64,000 nucleotides of DNA from CAYNKA01 sp964397655 (GTDB lineage Bacteria > Spirochaetota > Spirochaetia > DTKZ01), in contig CAYNKA010000006.1 of assembly GCA_964397655.1 (NCBI GenBank), positions 124,001-188,000 of the forward strand. Direction: 5' to 3'. Below are positions 43,921 through 52,438 of this stretch, in pieces. Numbering within the stretch: the first letter of the stretch is position 1; each line of letters begins with the position of its first letter. The translations under genes were made by a program, and so were the position numbers. A model generated the notes under the pieces. It was not told the origin of the DNA. It did no database searches and saw only the letters and a program-made list of their open reading frames with translations.

Positions 43921-44835
43921 TCAAAGAATGTCCAGGATTTCCGCAGTACCTTTCCAGATCTCGTCGACTATGCGGGGATCCGAAAGCGCGGGGCCGGGGC
44001 GCCTCGGTGCCTTGTCCGCCCAATAGGTGCCGCCCTCACCCGGCACGACGGGAACCGACGCGAGATGAAGGGTCGTTTCCGCTCCCTTCAGGGGACTCCG
44101 AAGGCATCCCGAGAGGATTCCGGCCGCGGAAAGAGGCGCCTCGAGGAACCGGACCGCGGGGGGCAGGAAGCCGAAGAACAGCCCGGTCGCGACCGCGCCG
44201 GGATCGACCGCGAAGAAGGAAAGGCCGTCCCCGCCGTACGCTTCCTGGGCCTTCTTCGCGTAGGCGGCAAGGAACAGTTTGCTCCGGTTGTAGGCGACGG
44301 AGGCCTTGTATTCCTCTTTTCCGCACCTGGCGGCCTTCAGGAAATCGCCGGCCGCGTACGGGACCTTCTCGTGGGACCTGCAGGATACACAGACGACGCG
44401 CGCCTTGCCCGCCGCCGCGAGATAGGGGAGAAGCAGACGCACCAGGCAGGCATGCCCGAGATAGTTCACCTGGAAATGAGTTTCGTAGCCGTCCTCGGTG
44501 AAGCCGTGGGCCGCGTCCGAGACGCCGGCGTTGCAGACGAGGAGGTCGCAGGACGGATACCGTTTCCTGAAACCCGCCGTGAAATTGCGGATCGAGTCGA
44601 AGGACGCGAGGTCGAGTTCCATGAACACGGCCTTTCCCGAGGAGCCTCCCCGCTTCGTTCCTCCGTCGATCTGACGGAGGAGGGAACTCATCCTCATGAC
44701 GGCCTGGTTGCCCTTGGCGAAGGACCGGCATCCGAGCACGACCTCCCATCCCGCCAGGGCGAGCGACAACGCGGTCTCGAATCCCATGCCCGAGTTCGCC
44801 CCGGTCACGATGCAAATACGCTTCTTTTCATCCAT
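43921..44835 (-). CDS. short-chain dehydrogenase/reductase (retinol dehydrogenase-like)
   Basis: A 304-residue SDR with the NAD(P)-binding TGANSGMG (11-18), NAG (LLVCNAGVSD), catalytic Ser (VVCVSCRSHEK) and YNRSK (Tyr/Lys). Overall layout resembles retinol/protochlorophyllide-type SDRs. Substrate unknown. ATG 44835 lies 10 nt beyond a TATAGT -10 and lacks a convincing ribosome site. The downstream hybrid kinase is probably cotranscribed. Confidence 0.85.
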   Translation of the reverse strand: MDEKKRICIVTGANSGMGFETALSLALAGWEVVLGCRSFAKGNQAVMRMSSLLRQIDGGTKRGGSSGKAVFMELDLASFDSIRNFTAGFRKRYPSCDLLVCNAGVSDAAHGFTEDGYETHFQVNYLGHACLVRLLLPYLAAAGKARVVCVSCRSHEKVPYAAGDFLKAARCGKEEYKASVAYNRSKLFLAAYAKKAQEAYGGDGLSFFAVDPGAVATGLFFGFLPPAVRFLEAPLSAAGILSGCLRSPLKGAETTLHLASVPVVPGEGGTYWADKAPRRPGPALSDPRIVDEIWKGTAEILDIL

Positions 44836-44845
44836 GACACCGTCC

Positions 44846-44874
44846 ACTATACCATGATTCGCCGGGAACTCCAA
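44846..44874 (-). promoter_or_regulatory. promoter of the SDR-hybrid kinase operon
   Basis: On the minus strand TTGGAG (44869-44874) and TATAGT (44846-44851) are spaced by 17 bp. Predicted initiation near 44839 leaves a leader of about 4 nt. Confidence 0.5.
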
Positions 44875-44904
44875 TTCGAGGTTTTCCCGCCGCGAATTTC
44901 CGGG

Positions 44905-44936
44905 GAGCGGCGACGGGTTTCGCCCTGTCGCCGCTC
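44905..44936. terminator. long GC hairpin between the chemoreceptor and SDR genes
   Basis: GAGCGGCGAC (44905-44914) pairs with GTCGCCGCTC (44927-44936); an inner GGG/CCC extends the stem. It lies downstream of the chemoreceptor stop at 44972 on the minus strand. No U-tract follows on the minus strand. Confidence 0.45.
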
Positions 44937-44971
44937 GGAGCATGGTTCGGCGTTTTTTCGAGCGGCCCGAT

Positions 44972-46765
44972 TCAAACCCTGAAGTAGGAGATTTTCTGCT
45001 TCAGCTCGTCGGTCTGGCCGATGAGGGTGCTTATCATGGACGTGAATTCCTCCGCCGCTGCCGCGTTCTGCTGGATGACCATGTCGAGTTGCGTTACGGC
45101 CTTGCTTATCTGGTCGGTGCCGGCGTGCTGTTCCCGGGAGGAGGCGCTGATCTCCTGTACGAGCAGGGAGGTTTTCTGTATGGACGGAAGCACCGCAGAT
45201 ATCGCCTTGCCGGCCTGGTCGGCGATCTCGGCGCTCTCCTCCGCGACGGCGAAGATCTCGGTGGCCGCCTGCTGACTTTTTTCCGCGAGCTTCCGGACCT
45301 CGCCGGCCACGACGGCGAAACCTCTTCCCTGCTCGCCGACGCGCGCGGCCTCGATGGCGGCGTTCAACGCGAGAAGGTTCGTCTGTCTCGAAATTTCAGA
45401 GATGATGCCGAGGCGGGAGGTGATGTTCCTCATCGCGAGAACCGTCTTTTCCACCGCCGCGCCGCCTTTTTTCGCCTCCTCCGATGCGCTCTTCGCGAGA
45501 GCCTCGGTCTCCTGGGCGTTCTCGGTCGTCTGCCTGATCGTCGCGGTCATCCGGTTGATGGATGACGTGACTTCCTCCGCGGTCGCCGCCTGCTGTGCCG
45601 CGCCGTCGGCAATCGCGGTAGACGTTCGGTTGATCTGGTTTCCGCCGTCGGCGACGACCTGTACGGTCTCGTTGACGCTGTTCATGGTTTCCCTGAGTTT
45701 CGCGGCCATTTCATCCAGGGCTTTCAGCAGTTTCCCGATTTCGTCCCACCTGCGGAGATAGGACGACGAGATTTCGGCGTTCAAGTCGCCTTCCGCTATC
45801 CTCAACGTGTATCCGACCGCGGCTTGGATCGGTTTGATCACGGTGAACCGCAAGGTGAGGGCGAGCACGAGGCAGATAGCGACGGCGATTATGCCGAGTA
45901 TGAGGAGCAGGGAGAGCGCTATGGAACGGCTCAAGGCCTGAATCATCTCGATTTCCTGCCCGAGGAAGAGCATGCCGAGAACGGCCCCCTCGGCGGATTT
46001 GATCGGCATGTATCCGGCAATGTAGCGTTTGCCCTGAATACGGGACTCCCCGTAATATATTTCCCCCTTTTTCAGCACCCGTTCCTCGATCCCCGGGTTC
46101 CCCAGCTTGGTGCCGACGAGGCGCTTTCCGTCCTTGTCCTTGACCGTCGTCATGATGCGGGTGTCGTCGCGGAAGACGGTCGTGTGCGTTCCGTAGGTCT
46201 TCTGGTAGACGTCGACCAGGGCCTCGGATCCGAGGAACCTTCCGGCCGCGACCATGCCCGAAGGTCGCCCGTCGGGGCCCGGCAGCGGGGCCGTCGCCAG
46301 GACCGCGAGGTTTTTTCCGAGATACCAGACCGCACCGCTCCGGCGTTTTCCTGCCAGCGCGGCTTTCAGCGCCTCCTTGTCCGCGGGATCCTCGCCGATC
46401 CCGGGTGCCGATGCGTAGACCGGCCTCCCGGAGGAGTCGAGCACGAAGAAGAAATCGGCGAGGAAGGTCTTTCGGATCCGATCGGAAAACGCCTTCATGC
46501 CTTGGACGTCGCGTCCTTCCGCGCTCGCCGGCAGGGATGAGCCCTCGATCCACTCGAGGCTTTTTTCGACATCCTCACGGTTCGACTCGAAACTTTTGAT
46601 GGCAGACTCCGATTTCCTTTTTATTTCCGAACTGAAATATTCGGAAAGGAAACTTTCGGTGACGAGATCGGTCGCGATCACCAGGCCGACCGCGAGAATC
46701 GCGACCGAAATCACCATGGGTAGAATGATCTTCGGCCCTATGCCGAGATGCAGGATTCTTTTCAT
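44972..46765 (-). CDS. methyl-accepting chemotaxis protein with Cache sensor
   Basis: A 597-residue chemoreceptor: TM1 (about 12-35), a periplasmic Cache-type domain (about 40-275; DFFFVLDSSGRPVYASAPG, GTHTTVFRDDTRIMTTV, GYMPIKSAEGAVLGMLFLGQ), TM2 (about 285-310), HAMP (LRFTVIKPIQAAVGYTLRIA) and a signalling domain with EISRQTNLLALNAAIEAARV. The Cache region resembles the Cache_3-Cache_2 fusion type. AAGGAAG precedes the ATG. Ligand unknown. Confidence 0.93.
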   Translation of the reverse strand: MKRILHLGIGPKIILPMVISVAILAVGLVIATDLVTESFLSEYFSSEIKRKSESAIKSFESNREDVEKSLEWIEGSSLPASAEGRDVQGMKAFSDRIRKTFLADFFFVLDSSGRPVYASAPGIGEDPADKEALKAALAGKRRSGAVWYLGKNLAVLATAPLPGPDGRPSGMVAAGRFLGSEALVDVYQKTYGTHTTVFRDDTRIMTTVKDKDGKRLVGTKLGNPGIEERVLKKGEIYYGESRIQGKRYIAGYMPIKSAEGAVLGMLFLGQEIEMIQALSRSIALSLLLILGIIAVAICLVLALTLRFTVIKPIQAAVGYTLRIAEGDLNAEISSSYLRRWDEIGKLLKALDEMAAKLRETMNSVNETVQVVADGGNQINRTSTAIADGAAQQAATAEEVTSSINRMTATIRQTTENAQETEALAKSASEEAKKGGAAVEKTVLAMRNITSRLGIISEISRQTNLLALNAAIEAARVGEQGRGFAVVAGEVRKLAEKSQQAATEIFAVAEESAEIADQAGKAISAVLPSIQKTSLLVQEISASSREQHAGTDQISKAVTQLDMVIQQNAAAAEEFTSMISTLIGQTDELKQKISYFRV

Positions 46766-46980
46766 GGGATACTTCCTTTTTTTTCAACCTGCGGTTTTTT
46801 TCTCGTACGAGGTTGTGCGTTTTTACATGAGTTTCAGATTATCACGAAAAACCGAAAAAGGAAAGAAATTAATCTTTACTGCGAAAGTAATAAAAGAATT
46901 TCAACGGGGATCGGAGGTTCCGTCGGCCGTGTCCTTTAAGACCTCTTGCTCCGAGGGAACGGACGGTGTACCTTGGGCCG

Positions 46981-47697
46981 ATGAGCTGCCCGTTTCCCGT
47001 TATCTACGAGGACGAAGAAATCCTCGTCGTCGACAAGCCCTCCGGCGTTCCTTCCATACCCGAACGGTACGAATCCGGCGCGCTGTCCGTCCTCGACATC
47101 CTCAAGAGGGAGTATCCGGACATCCAGGCGGTCCACCGCATCGACAAGGAAACGAGCGGCATCCTGCTCCTCTGCAAGACCGGCGATGCTTTCCGGTCCC
47201 TCTCCGGGCAGTTCTCCGGCCGTCTTCTCGAAAAGACCTACCTCGTCGTGGTCGCGGGAAGGCCCGCCTGGACCGAGTTCGCCGCGGACGCACCGCTCCT
47301 TGCCGACGGCGACCGCAGGCACAGGACCGTCGTTTCGGCGAAGGGAAAGCCTTCGCTCACGCGGTTCAGGCTGCTGGAGAAGTTCAAGACCTGTTCCTTT
47401 CTGGAGGCGTCGCCGGAGACGGGCCGGACCCATCAGATTCGGGTCCATCTCGCGAACGAAGGATTTCCCGTCGTATGCGATCCGCTCTACGGATCCGGGG
47501 AGCCTCTCCTCCTTTCGAGCTTCAAACGGGGATACAAGGCGGGCGGAGACCGGGAGAGGCCTCTCCTCGGGAGGCTCGGCCTGCACGCCGCGGCCGTCCG
47601 TTTCGGGCATCCGAGAAGCGGGATCGAAATCGAGCTCGAGGCGCCCCTGCCCAAGGACTTCAGGACTGCGCTCGTCCAGCTCCGAAAGAACCCCTAG
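46981..47697 (+). CDS. RluA-family pseudouridine synthase
   Basis: A 238-residue enzyme without an S4 domain. Motif II HRIDKETSGILLL carries the catalytic Asp, and GRTHQIRVHLA is a further RluA hallmark. It isomerises uridine to pseudouridine in rRNA or tRNA; the target position cannot be read from sequence. ATG 46981 is chosen; a GTG at 46966 would add five residues. No strong ribosome site. The 46766-46980 interval is A/T-rich and probably holds divergent promoters. Confidence 0.88.
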   Translation: MSCPFPVIYEDEEILVVDKPSGVPSIPERYESGALSVLDILKREYPDIQAVHRIDKETSGILLLCKTGDAFRSLSGQFSGRLLEKTYLVVVAGRPAWTEFAADAPLLADGDRRHRTVVSAKGKPSLTRFRLLEKFKTCSFLEASPETGRTHQIRVHLANEGFPVVCDPLYGSGEPLLLSSFKRGYKAGGDRERPLLGRLGLHAAAVRFGHPRSGIEIELEAPLPKDFRTALVQLRKNP

Positions 47698-47735
47698 CCG
47701 CGGGAGTGCGGGCGGAAAGGGACGGCGCGCTCGAA

Positions 47736-48074
47736 TCAGGCTTTGGGAGGTTTCTTCCGGGAGGACTTCCCCGCCTTGCGACCTGCCTTACCCTTGCCTT
47801 CGATGACCGTGAAGGGTCTGACCTTCGCCGGCCGCGGCTCCTCTTCGGCGAATTCCTCGATGAGCTGGACGGTCTGGAACGGGATCATCACGTGGTTCGC
47901 CTCCCCGAAGGCCTTGAGGAGATCGTCTTCCGCGGGATTGATGATGAGTTTCGGGCCGGAGGGCAGGATGAGGTCCTTTATGGATACGAAATAGGGATGG
48001 GTGAGATCGAGGCTTCTGGCGCTCAGGGTGAGCTCTTTGCTCTTCCACGTGAAATGAACCCGGTACAACGACAA
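47736..48074 (-). CDS. DUF1820 family protein
   Basis: A 112-residue protein starting (TTG) LYRVHFTWKSKELTLSARSL, with FVSIKDLILPSGPKLIINPAEDDL and MIPFQTVQLIEE, the pattern of DUF1820 (PF08850). The C-terminus is a basic Lys/Arg/Pro tail. The TTG at 48074 is preferred because GGAGGAGG lies 7 nt upstream and the family begins MYRV; an ATG at 48119 has no ribosome site. Function unknown. Confidence 0.75.
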   Translation of the reverse strand: MSLYRVHFTWKSKELTLSARSLDLTHPYFVSIKDLILPSGPKLIINPAEDDLLKAFGEANHVMIPFQTVQLIEEFAEEEPRPAKVRPFTVIEGKGKAGRKAGKSSRKKPPKA

Positions 48075-48161
48075 GGGCGTTCCTCCTCCGGGGACGGTCT
48101 TCCCCTCGGTATCGGACAAAGATAGCCCATTACTTCCCCCCGGTCAATTTCCGGCGAGGGC

Positions 48162-48191
48162 TTCATATTTTTCCCTTTTTTCCCCTATAAT
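48162..48191 (+). promoter_or_regulatory. promoter of the EamA transporter gene
   Basis: TTCATA (48162-48167) and a perfect TATAAT (48186-48191) are 18 bp apart. The ATG begins 6 nt after the -10, so transcription should start on the start codon itself. Confidence 0.6.
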
Positions 48192-48196
48192 GCCGC

Positions 48197-49087
48197 ATGG
48201 TCTTCCCGGTTCTTCTCGTGCTGTTCGGCGCATTCGCCGCGGCCTGGTCCGCGATTTTCATAAAACTCGCGGGGACTCATCCCGTGCTTCTTTCCTCGTA
48301 CCGGCTTCTCCTCGCCGCCGCGATCCTGAGCCCCAGGTATTTCAAGGACGCCTCCAAGTTCAACGTGCCCGTCGGTTTTTCCTCGTTCAAACCCGTCCTC
48401 GTCCCCGCGGTCTTCATGGCCGCCCACTTCATATCGTGGACCGTGGGGGCCCGGCTCACCTACGTGGCCAATTCCACCCTCATCGTGAACATGGTTCCCC
48501 TCGCCATGCCGTTCTTCGCTTTTTTCCTGTACCGGGAAAGACTCGAGCGGACCGAGCTGGCGGGGACCGTCCTTTCCCTGCTCGGGACCTTCCTTCTCGT
48601 GGGAGCCGATTTCCGGATCTCCCTCGACACCTTCGTCGGAGACGTGGTTTCTTTCGTTTCCATGGTTTTCTACACCGGGTATCTCGCCTATGCGAAGATC
48701 AGGAACAGGATGCCTTCGGTCTGGCTCTACGTCGTCCCGCTCTATTACTCCGCGGGATTCATCTGCCTCGCCGCGGCTTTCTTCGTCGCTCCCCCCTGGG
48801 CCGAGGCCTTTACCCTGCAGGATGCCGTCGCGGTCCTCGGTCTCGCGGCGGTCTGCACGGTCGTCGGACATTCGATCTTCAATTACGGGATGAAGCGCCT
48901 GCGCGGTCAGCTCCTTTCCCTGCTCGCCCTCACCCAGGCTCTCTGGGCCGTCGTCATCGCCTTTCTCATGTTCGACGAGAATCCGACCTTCGCCTTCTTC
49001 CCGGCGTCGCTCTGCATCCTGGGGGGAATCGTCATCGTCGTAATCGGCGGCGGTGAATCGCGGAGGGAGCCCGGCGGGGGGAGCTGA
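48197..49087 (+). CDS. EamA/DMT-family transporter
   Basis: A 296-residue inner-membrane protein with 10 TM helices in two EamA repeats (AAWSAIFIKLAGTHPVLLSSYRL; AVCTVVGHSIFNYGMKRLRG). It is a drug/metabolite exporter or permease, with unknown substrate. There is no Shine-Dalgarno, and the ATG lies directly downstream of a consensus -10, indicating a leaderless mRNA. The first TM helix starts at residue 3, so a later start is unlikely. Convergent with the J-domain gene. Confidence 0.85.
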   Translation: MVFPVLLVLFGAFAAAWSAIFIKLAGTHPVLLSSYRLLLAAAILSPRYFKDASKFNVPVGFSSFKPVLVPAVFMAAHFISWTVGARLTYVANSTLIVNMVPLAMPFFAFFLYRERLERTELAGTVLSLLGTFLLVGADFRISLDTFVGDVVSFVSMVFYTGYLAYAKIRNRMPSVWLYVVPLYYSAGFICLAAAFFVAPPWAEAFTLQDAVAVLGLAAVCTVVGHSIFNYGMKRLRGQLLSLLALTQALWAVVIAFLMFDENPTFAFFPASLCILGGIVIVVIGGGESRREPGGGS

Positions 49088-49102
49088 GGGGGCGGCCGGG
49101 AT

Positions 49103-49792
49103 TCAGGAAGTCCGCCGCGGCAGGAGAGGGCCGGCTTCCAGTTCGCGGATGAGCCATCGCGCGATGGCCTCCGCCGGATCGGGGCGTCCCAGGACCTTCT
49201 CGAAGGTGAAGACCGACGCGGCGAGCTTCTCGCGGGAGATTCGGCGGGATGATTCCCTTCCGGTCTCCTGATAACGGAAGAACCATGTGAGGCCCGAGGA
49301 GAACATCCTTCGCGCGAAGGCGTAATCCTTCATTTCCCTGGTGCTGGCCATCGGCTGCACGGTTTCGCGGTTGAATTTGGCGAACATGTCCGCGAAATCC
49401 CCGTCGTAGAGTTTAGCCCAGTACACGACGCTCCGCAGCACCCCGGCGTTCCTTTCCCGGAGTGCGGGGTTGGACCTCACCTTGAAGGATTGGAGCCCGA
49501 GGAGGTGGTAGAACCTGAGGCAGGCCATGAGCGAGTTTCTCGGGCTCCCGGAGCCGGGATACCCGAGTTCGCGGGGAATGGCCTCCGGATCGAAGCCGAG
49601 CTCGTTCTTTTCCTTTTCGGACTCCTCGAACTTCGCGAGGGCCCTCAGGTAGGTGTCCTTTACCTTGATGAAGACCGAGCCGTCGCCTCCGGCGGTATCG
49701 GGGTGGGTGTGCTTGCAGAGGTACCGATAGATGGAGGCGAGGTCGCTACGCGTGAATTTTCCCGTGGCGAGGAGCTTCTTTACCGCGTCCAT
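49103..49792 (-). CDS. J-domain protein with uncharacterised C-terminal part
   Basis: A 229-residue protein. Residues 1-60 form a divergent J domain with the HPD tripeptide (30-32, YLCKHTHPDTAGGD) and a following helix (VFIKVKDTYLRALAKFEE). There is no G/F or zinc region, so it is not DnaJ. The remaining 160 residues are helical and unrecognised. The J domain should stimulate a DnaK-type ATPase. AAAGGAG lies 4 nt before the ATG. It follows the Lrp gene by 21 bp, likely in the same operon. Confidence 0.7.
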   Translation of the reverse strand: MDAVKKLLATGKFTRSDLASIYRYLCKHTHPDTAGGDGSVFIKVKDTYLRALAKFEESEKEKNELGFDPEAIPRELGYPGSGSPRNSLMACLRFYHLLGLQSFKVRSNPALRERNAGVLRSVVYWAKLYDGDFADMFAKFNRETVQPMASTREMKDYAFARRMFSSGLTWFFRYQETGRESSRRISREKLAASVFTFEKVLGRPDPAEAIARWLIRELEAGPLLPRRTS

Positions 49793-49813
49793 CGGTCTCC
49801 TTTCCAGCCCGAG

Positions 49814-50248
49814 TCAGACGAACTTGCAGTAGCTCTTCAGCATGATGAAGCTCTCCGAACTTGAGATCCCCTCGACCTTCGAGAGCTCCTCGGTGAGGAA
49901 CCGCACGAGGCCCTTGTTCGAATCGACGAGGACCTCGGCGACGAGATCGTAGCGCCCGGAGGCTATGGATACGGAAATGACGTTGGGGAGGCCGGAGATC
50001 TCCTGGGCCTTGCATTCGAGGAGCCTGGTCTCGGCGACGTTCATGGCCACGAAGACGAGCTGCTTGTTCGCGAGCACGTCGGGATTGATGAGGGCGCGGA
50101 TCGTGAGGATGCCGGCGTCCTTGAGCCTCTTGAGCCTGGACCTGACCGTGCCCTCGGAGACGCCGAGCCTTCGGGCGATGGTGTTGTTCGGAACCCAGCC
50201 CTCCTGCAATATCCCGATGATCTTCCAGTCCGTGTCGTCCGGCTGCAT
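49814..50248 (-). CDS. Lrp/AsnC-family transcriptional regulator
   Basis: A 144-residue regulator with an N-terminal HTH (DTDWKIIGILQEGWVPNNTIARRLGVSEGTVRSRLKRL) and a RAM/AsnC_trans_reg domain (SVSIASGRYDLVAEVLVDS). It starts 3 nt after the stop of alanine dehydrogenase, so it is cotranscribed and is the likely regulator of that gene in response to an amino acid; this is inference from position and family habit. Confidence 0.9.
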   Translation of the reverse strand: MQPDDTDWKIIGILQEGWVPNNTIARRLGVSEGTVRSRLKRLKDAGILTIRALINPDVLANKQLVFVAMNVAETRLLECKAQEISGLPNVISVSIASGRYDLVAEVLVDSNKGLVRFLTEELSKVEGISSSESFIMLKSYCKFV

Positions 50249-50251
50249 GAC

Positions 50252-51364
50252 CTACAGTACCGTATCGACGGGGGTGTAGGCAAGGCCGAAGGCGTCGGCG
50301 ACCGACTTGTAGGTGCACTTACCGCCGTACACGTTGAGGCCTTTCGCGAGTTCGGGGTTCGCCCTGCACGCCTTTTCGACTCCCGTTTCGGCGAGTTTGA
50401 GGCCGTAGGGAAGGGTGGAACTCGTGAGGGCGATCGTCGACGTGAGGGCGACCGCTCCGGGCATGTTCGCCACGCAGTAATGTACGACCCCGTCCACCGT
50501 GAAGGTCGGGTTGTCGTGGGTCGTCGGCCTCGTCGTTTCCACGCAGCCTCCCTGGTCCACCGCGACGTCCACGATGACCGCGTGTTTCTTCATGATCGCG
50601 AGATGCTTCCGTTTGAGGATCTTGGGCGCCTTGGCCCCGGGTATGAGAACGGCGCCGATCAGGAGGTCGCTTTCGCGTGCGATCCTTTCGACGTTCATCT
50701 CGGAGCTGAAGAGGGTGTTCACCTGTCCGTGGAAGATGTCGTCGATGTACGAGAGGCGGTTCGTGTTGATGTCGAGGACCGTGACGTCGGCGCCGAGGCC
50801 GTATGCGACCTTGGCCGCGTTGAAGCCCACCACGCCTCCTCCGATGATGGCGACCTTGCCTCGCTGGACCCCCGGGACCCCCGCGAGCAGGATGCCCCTG
50901 CCGCCTGAGGGCTTCTCCAGGTATTTTGCCCCTTCCTGGACGCTGAGGCGTCCGGCGATCTCGCTCATGGGCTTCAGGCAGGGCAGGGTCCCGTCCGCCT
51001 GGGTGATCGTCTCGTAGGCTATGCCCTTGATCCCTCGCTTCAGCATGGCCTTCGTGAGCTCCTCGTCAGCGGCGAGGTGGAGATAGGTGAAGAGGACCTG
51101 GCCTTCGCGCAGGAGGTCGTATTCCGAAGGCTGGGGTTCCTTCACCTTCACGATCATGTCGGCGGCCTTGAAGACGGCGGCCGCGGTCTTCTCGATCTTC
51201 GCCCCGGCTTCGGCGTATTCCTTGTCCTCGAAGCCCGCCTCGGCCCCCGCGCCGGCTTCCATGCGGACCTCGTGGCCGCGATCGACATAGGCTTTGACGC
51301 AGGCCGGAGTGAGACCGACCCGATACTCGTGGACTTTGATTTCCTTGACGCACCCGATTTTCAT
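50252..51364 (-). CDS. ald: alanine dehydrogenase
   Basis: A 370-residue NAD-dependent enzyme interconverting L-alanine and pyruvate plus ammonia. It has MKIGCVKEIKVHEYRVGLTP, KVKEP and TYLHLAAD (substrate residues), the Rossmann motif IIGGGVVGFNAAKVAYGLGA and VDVAVDQGGCVETTRPTTHDNPTF. ATG 51364 has GGGAGG 7 nt upstream. Its promoter is clear. It is the first gene of ald-lrp-J-domain. Confidence 0.95.
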   Translation of the reverse strand: MKIGCVKEIKVHEYRVGLTPACVKAYVDRGHEVRMEAGAGAEAGFEDKEYAEAGAKIEKTAAAVFKAADMIVKVKEPQPSEYDLLREGQVLFTYLHLAADEELTKAMLKRGIKGIAYETITQADGTLPCLKPMSEIAGRLSVQEGAKYLEKPSGGRGILLAGVPGVQRGKVAIIGGGVVGFNAAKVAYGLGADVTVLDINTNRLSYIDDIFHGQVNTLFSSEMNVERIARESDLLIGAVLIPGAKAPKILKRKHLAIMKKHAVIVDVAVDQGGCVETTRPTTHDNPTFTVDGVVHYCVANMPGAVALTSTIALTSSTLPYGLKLAETGVEKACRANPELAKGLNVYGGKCTYKSVADAFGLAYTPVDTVL

Positions 51365-51394
51365 GATTCGACCTCCCGACTTCTCGAATGCTTC

Positions 51395-51423
51395 AGCATA
51401 TTTCGATAAACGTAGAAAGTCAA
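51395..51423 (-). promoter_or_regulatory. promoter of the ald-lrp operon
   Basis: On the minus strand TTGACT (51418-51423) and TATGCT (51395-51400) are spaced by 17 bp. An A/T-rich stretch upstream (about 51424-51466) overlaps the end of the methyltransferase gene and could hold Lrp sites. Confidence 0.65.
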
Positions 51424-51466
51424 TCATGAAAAACGAATAGCGATCAATTTGTGTGGTAATTATCCG

Positions 51467-52432
51467 TTATTCGTAGTCCTGTCGGGTTCCATCCAGTTCC
51501 GGAAAGGGATTTTCCCATTGCCATCCCGTCTTCCCGGTCGACCTGAACCGCTCGAGCCTGCGGATCGAAAGCTCGGCGAACACCGGGTCGATCTCCATGC
51601 CTCGGAGCCTCCGGCCGAGCCGCTCGGCCGCCACGAGCGCGGTGCCGGAATGAAGGAAGAAATCGGTCACGAGGTCGCCTTCCCCGCTCGAGGAAAGGAG
51701 CAGGCGCTCGACCGCCTTGAGGGGTTTCTGGGCGTAGGCCCCGGACACGTTCTCCTCCATCCGATAGAAGACCTGCTGGATGTCCACCCAGACGTTTCCC
51801 GGCCTGATGGTGCCGGCCCTGCTCCGTTCGAGATTCTCGGTCCTCCGTCCCCCGACGTCCTTGTAATAGCCTCTTAACACCTTCGGGATGTCGGTATAGA
51901 CGACGTTGAAGGAAGGGTTCCCTTTCACGTAGTAGAGGAGTTCCTGCCGGACCGCCATCCAGTTCTTCTGCGTGCCGTAGCCCCGCTGGTTCCGGATGGT
52001 GATGAAGCTGCGGGACCTGAGCTCGGGGAAGTCCCGGAGGAGGAGCATGAGCTCCGGCAGGGGTTGGAAGCCCCGTTCCTGGTCGGCGCCTATGAAGATG
52101 TAGAGATGGGCGTCGTCCGCGAGCGCGGCTACGGCGCCTTCGAGCCAGGAGCGCGAAAAGGAGACGTATTCGGCCGGCGGAATCCTGAAGAGCCGTTCCG
52201 TTCCTCCGCCTCCGACCGCGATGTTGTAGGGCGGGTCGTGGATTCCGAGGACGGATTTCTCGCCTTCCATGAGGCGGCGAGCGGAATCGGGATCGGAGGC
52301 GTCGAGGACCGCCACCCGATGCCGGCCCAGCGGGTCCCGCCAGACTTCGCCGGGCGCGAGTCTGCAGAAGGCGAGCAGCCGTTCCCTGAGCCGGGGGTTC
52401 CGGTCGATCCGTCCGAAGGGTTCCTTGGACAT
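51467..52432 (-). CDS. orphan DNA methyltransferase, N6-adenine/N4-cytosine beta type
   Basis: A 321-residue methyltransferase with catalytic motif IV DPPY (66-69, GIHDPPYNIAVGG) preceding the SAM-binding motif I (VTDFFLHSGTALVAAERLGRRLRGMEID), the order of the beta class. No restriction endonuclease gene is adjacent. It starts 6 nt after the hflX stop, so it belongs to the RluA-hflX transcript. Recognition site unknown. A role in housekeeping methylation is possible. Confidence 0.85.
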   Translation of the reverse strand: MSKEPFGRIDRNPRLRERLLAFCRLAPGEVWRDPLGRHRVAVLDASDPDSARRLMEGEKSVLGIHDPPYNIAVGGGGTERLFRIPPAEYVSFSRSWLEGAVAALADDAHLYIFIGADQERGFQPLPELMLLLRDFPELRSRSFITIRNQRGYGTQKNWMAVRQELLYYVKGNPSFNVVYTDIPKVLRGYYKDVGGRRTENLERSRAGTIRPGNVWVDIQQVFYRMEENVSGAYAQKPLKAVERLLLSSSGEGDLVTDFFLHSGTALVAAERLGRRLRGMEIDPVFAELSIRRLERFRSTGKTGWQWENPFPELDGTRQDYE

Positions 52433-52438
52433 GGCGGG

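Noticed and set aside
51467..52432. Type II or III restriction-modification system
   Set aside because: No endonuclease or res gene lies within several kilobases; only the methyltransferase is present.
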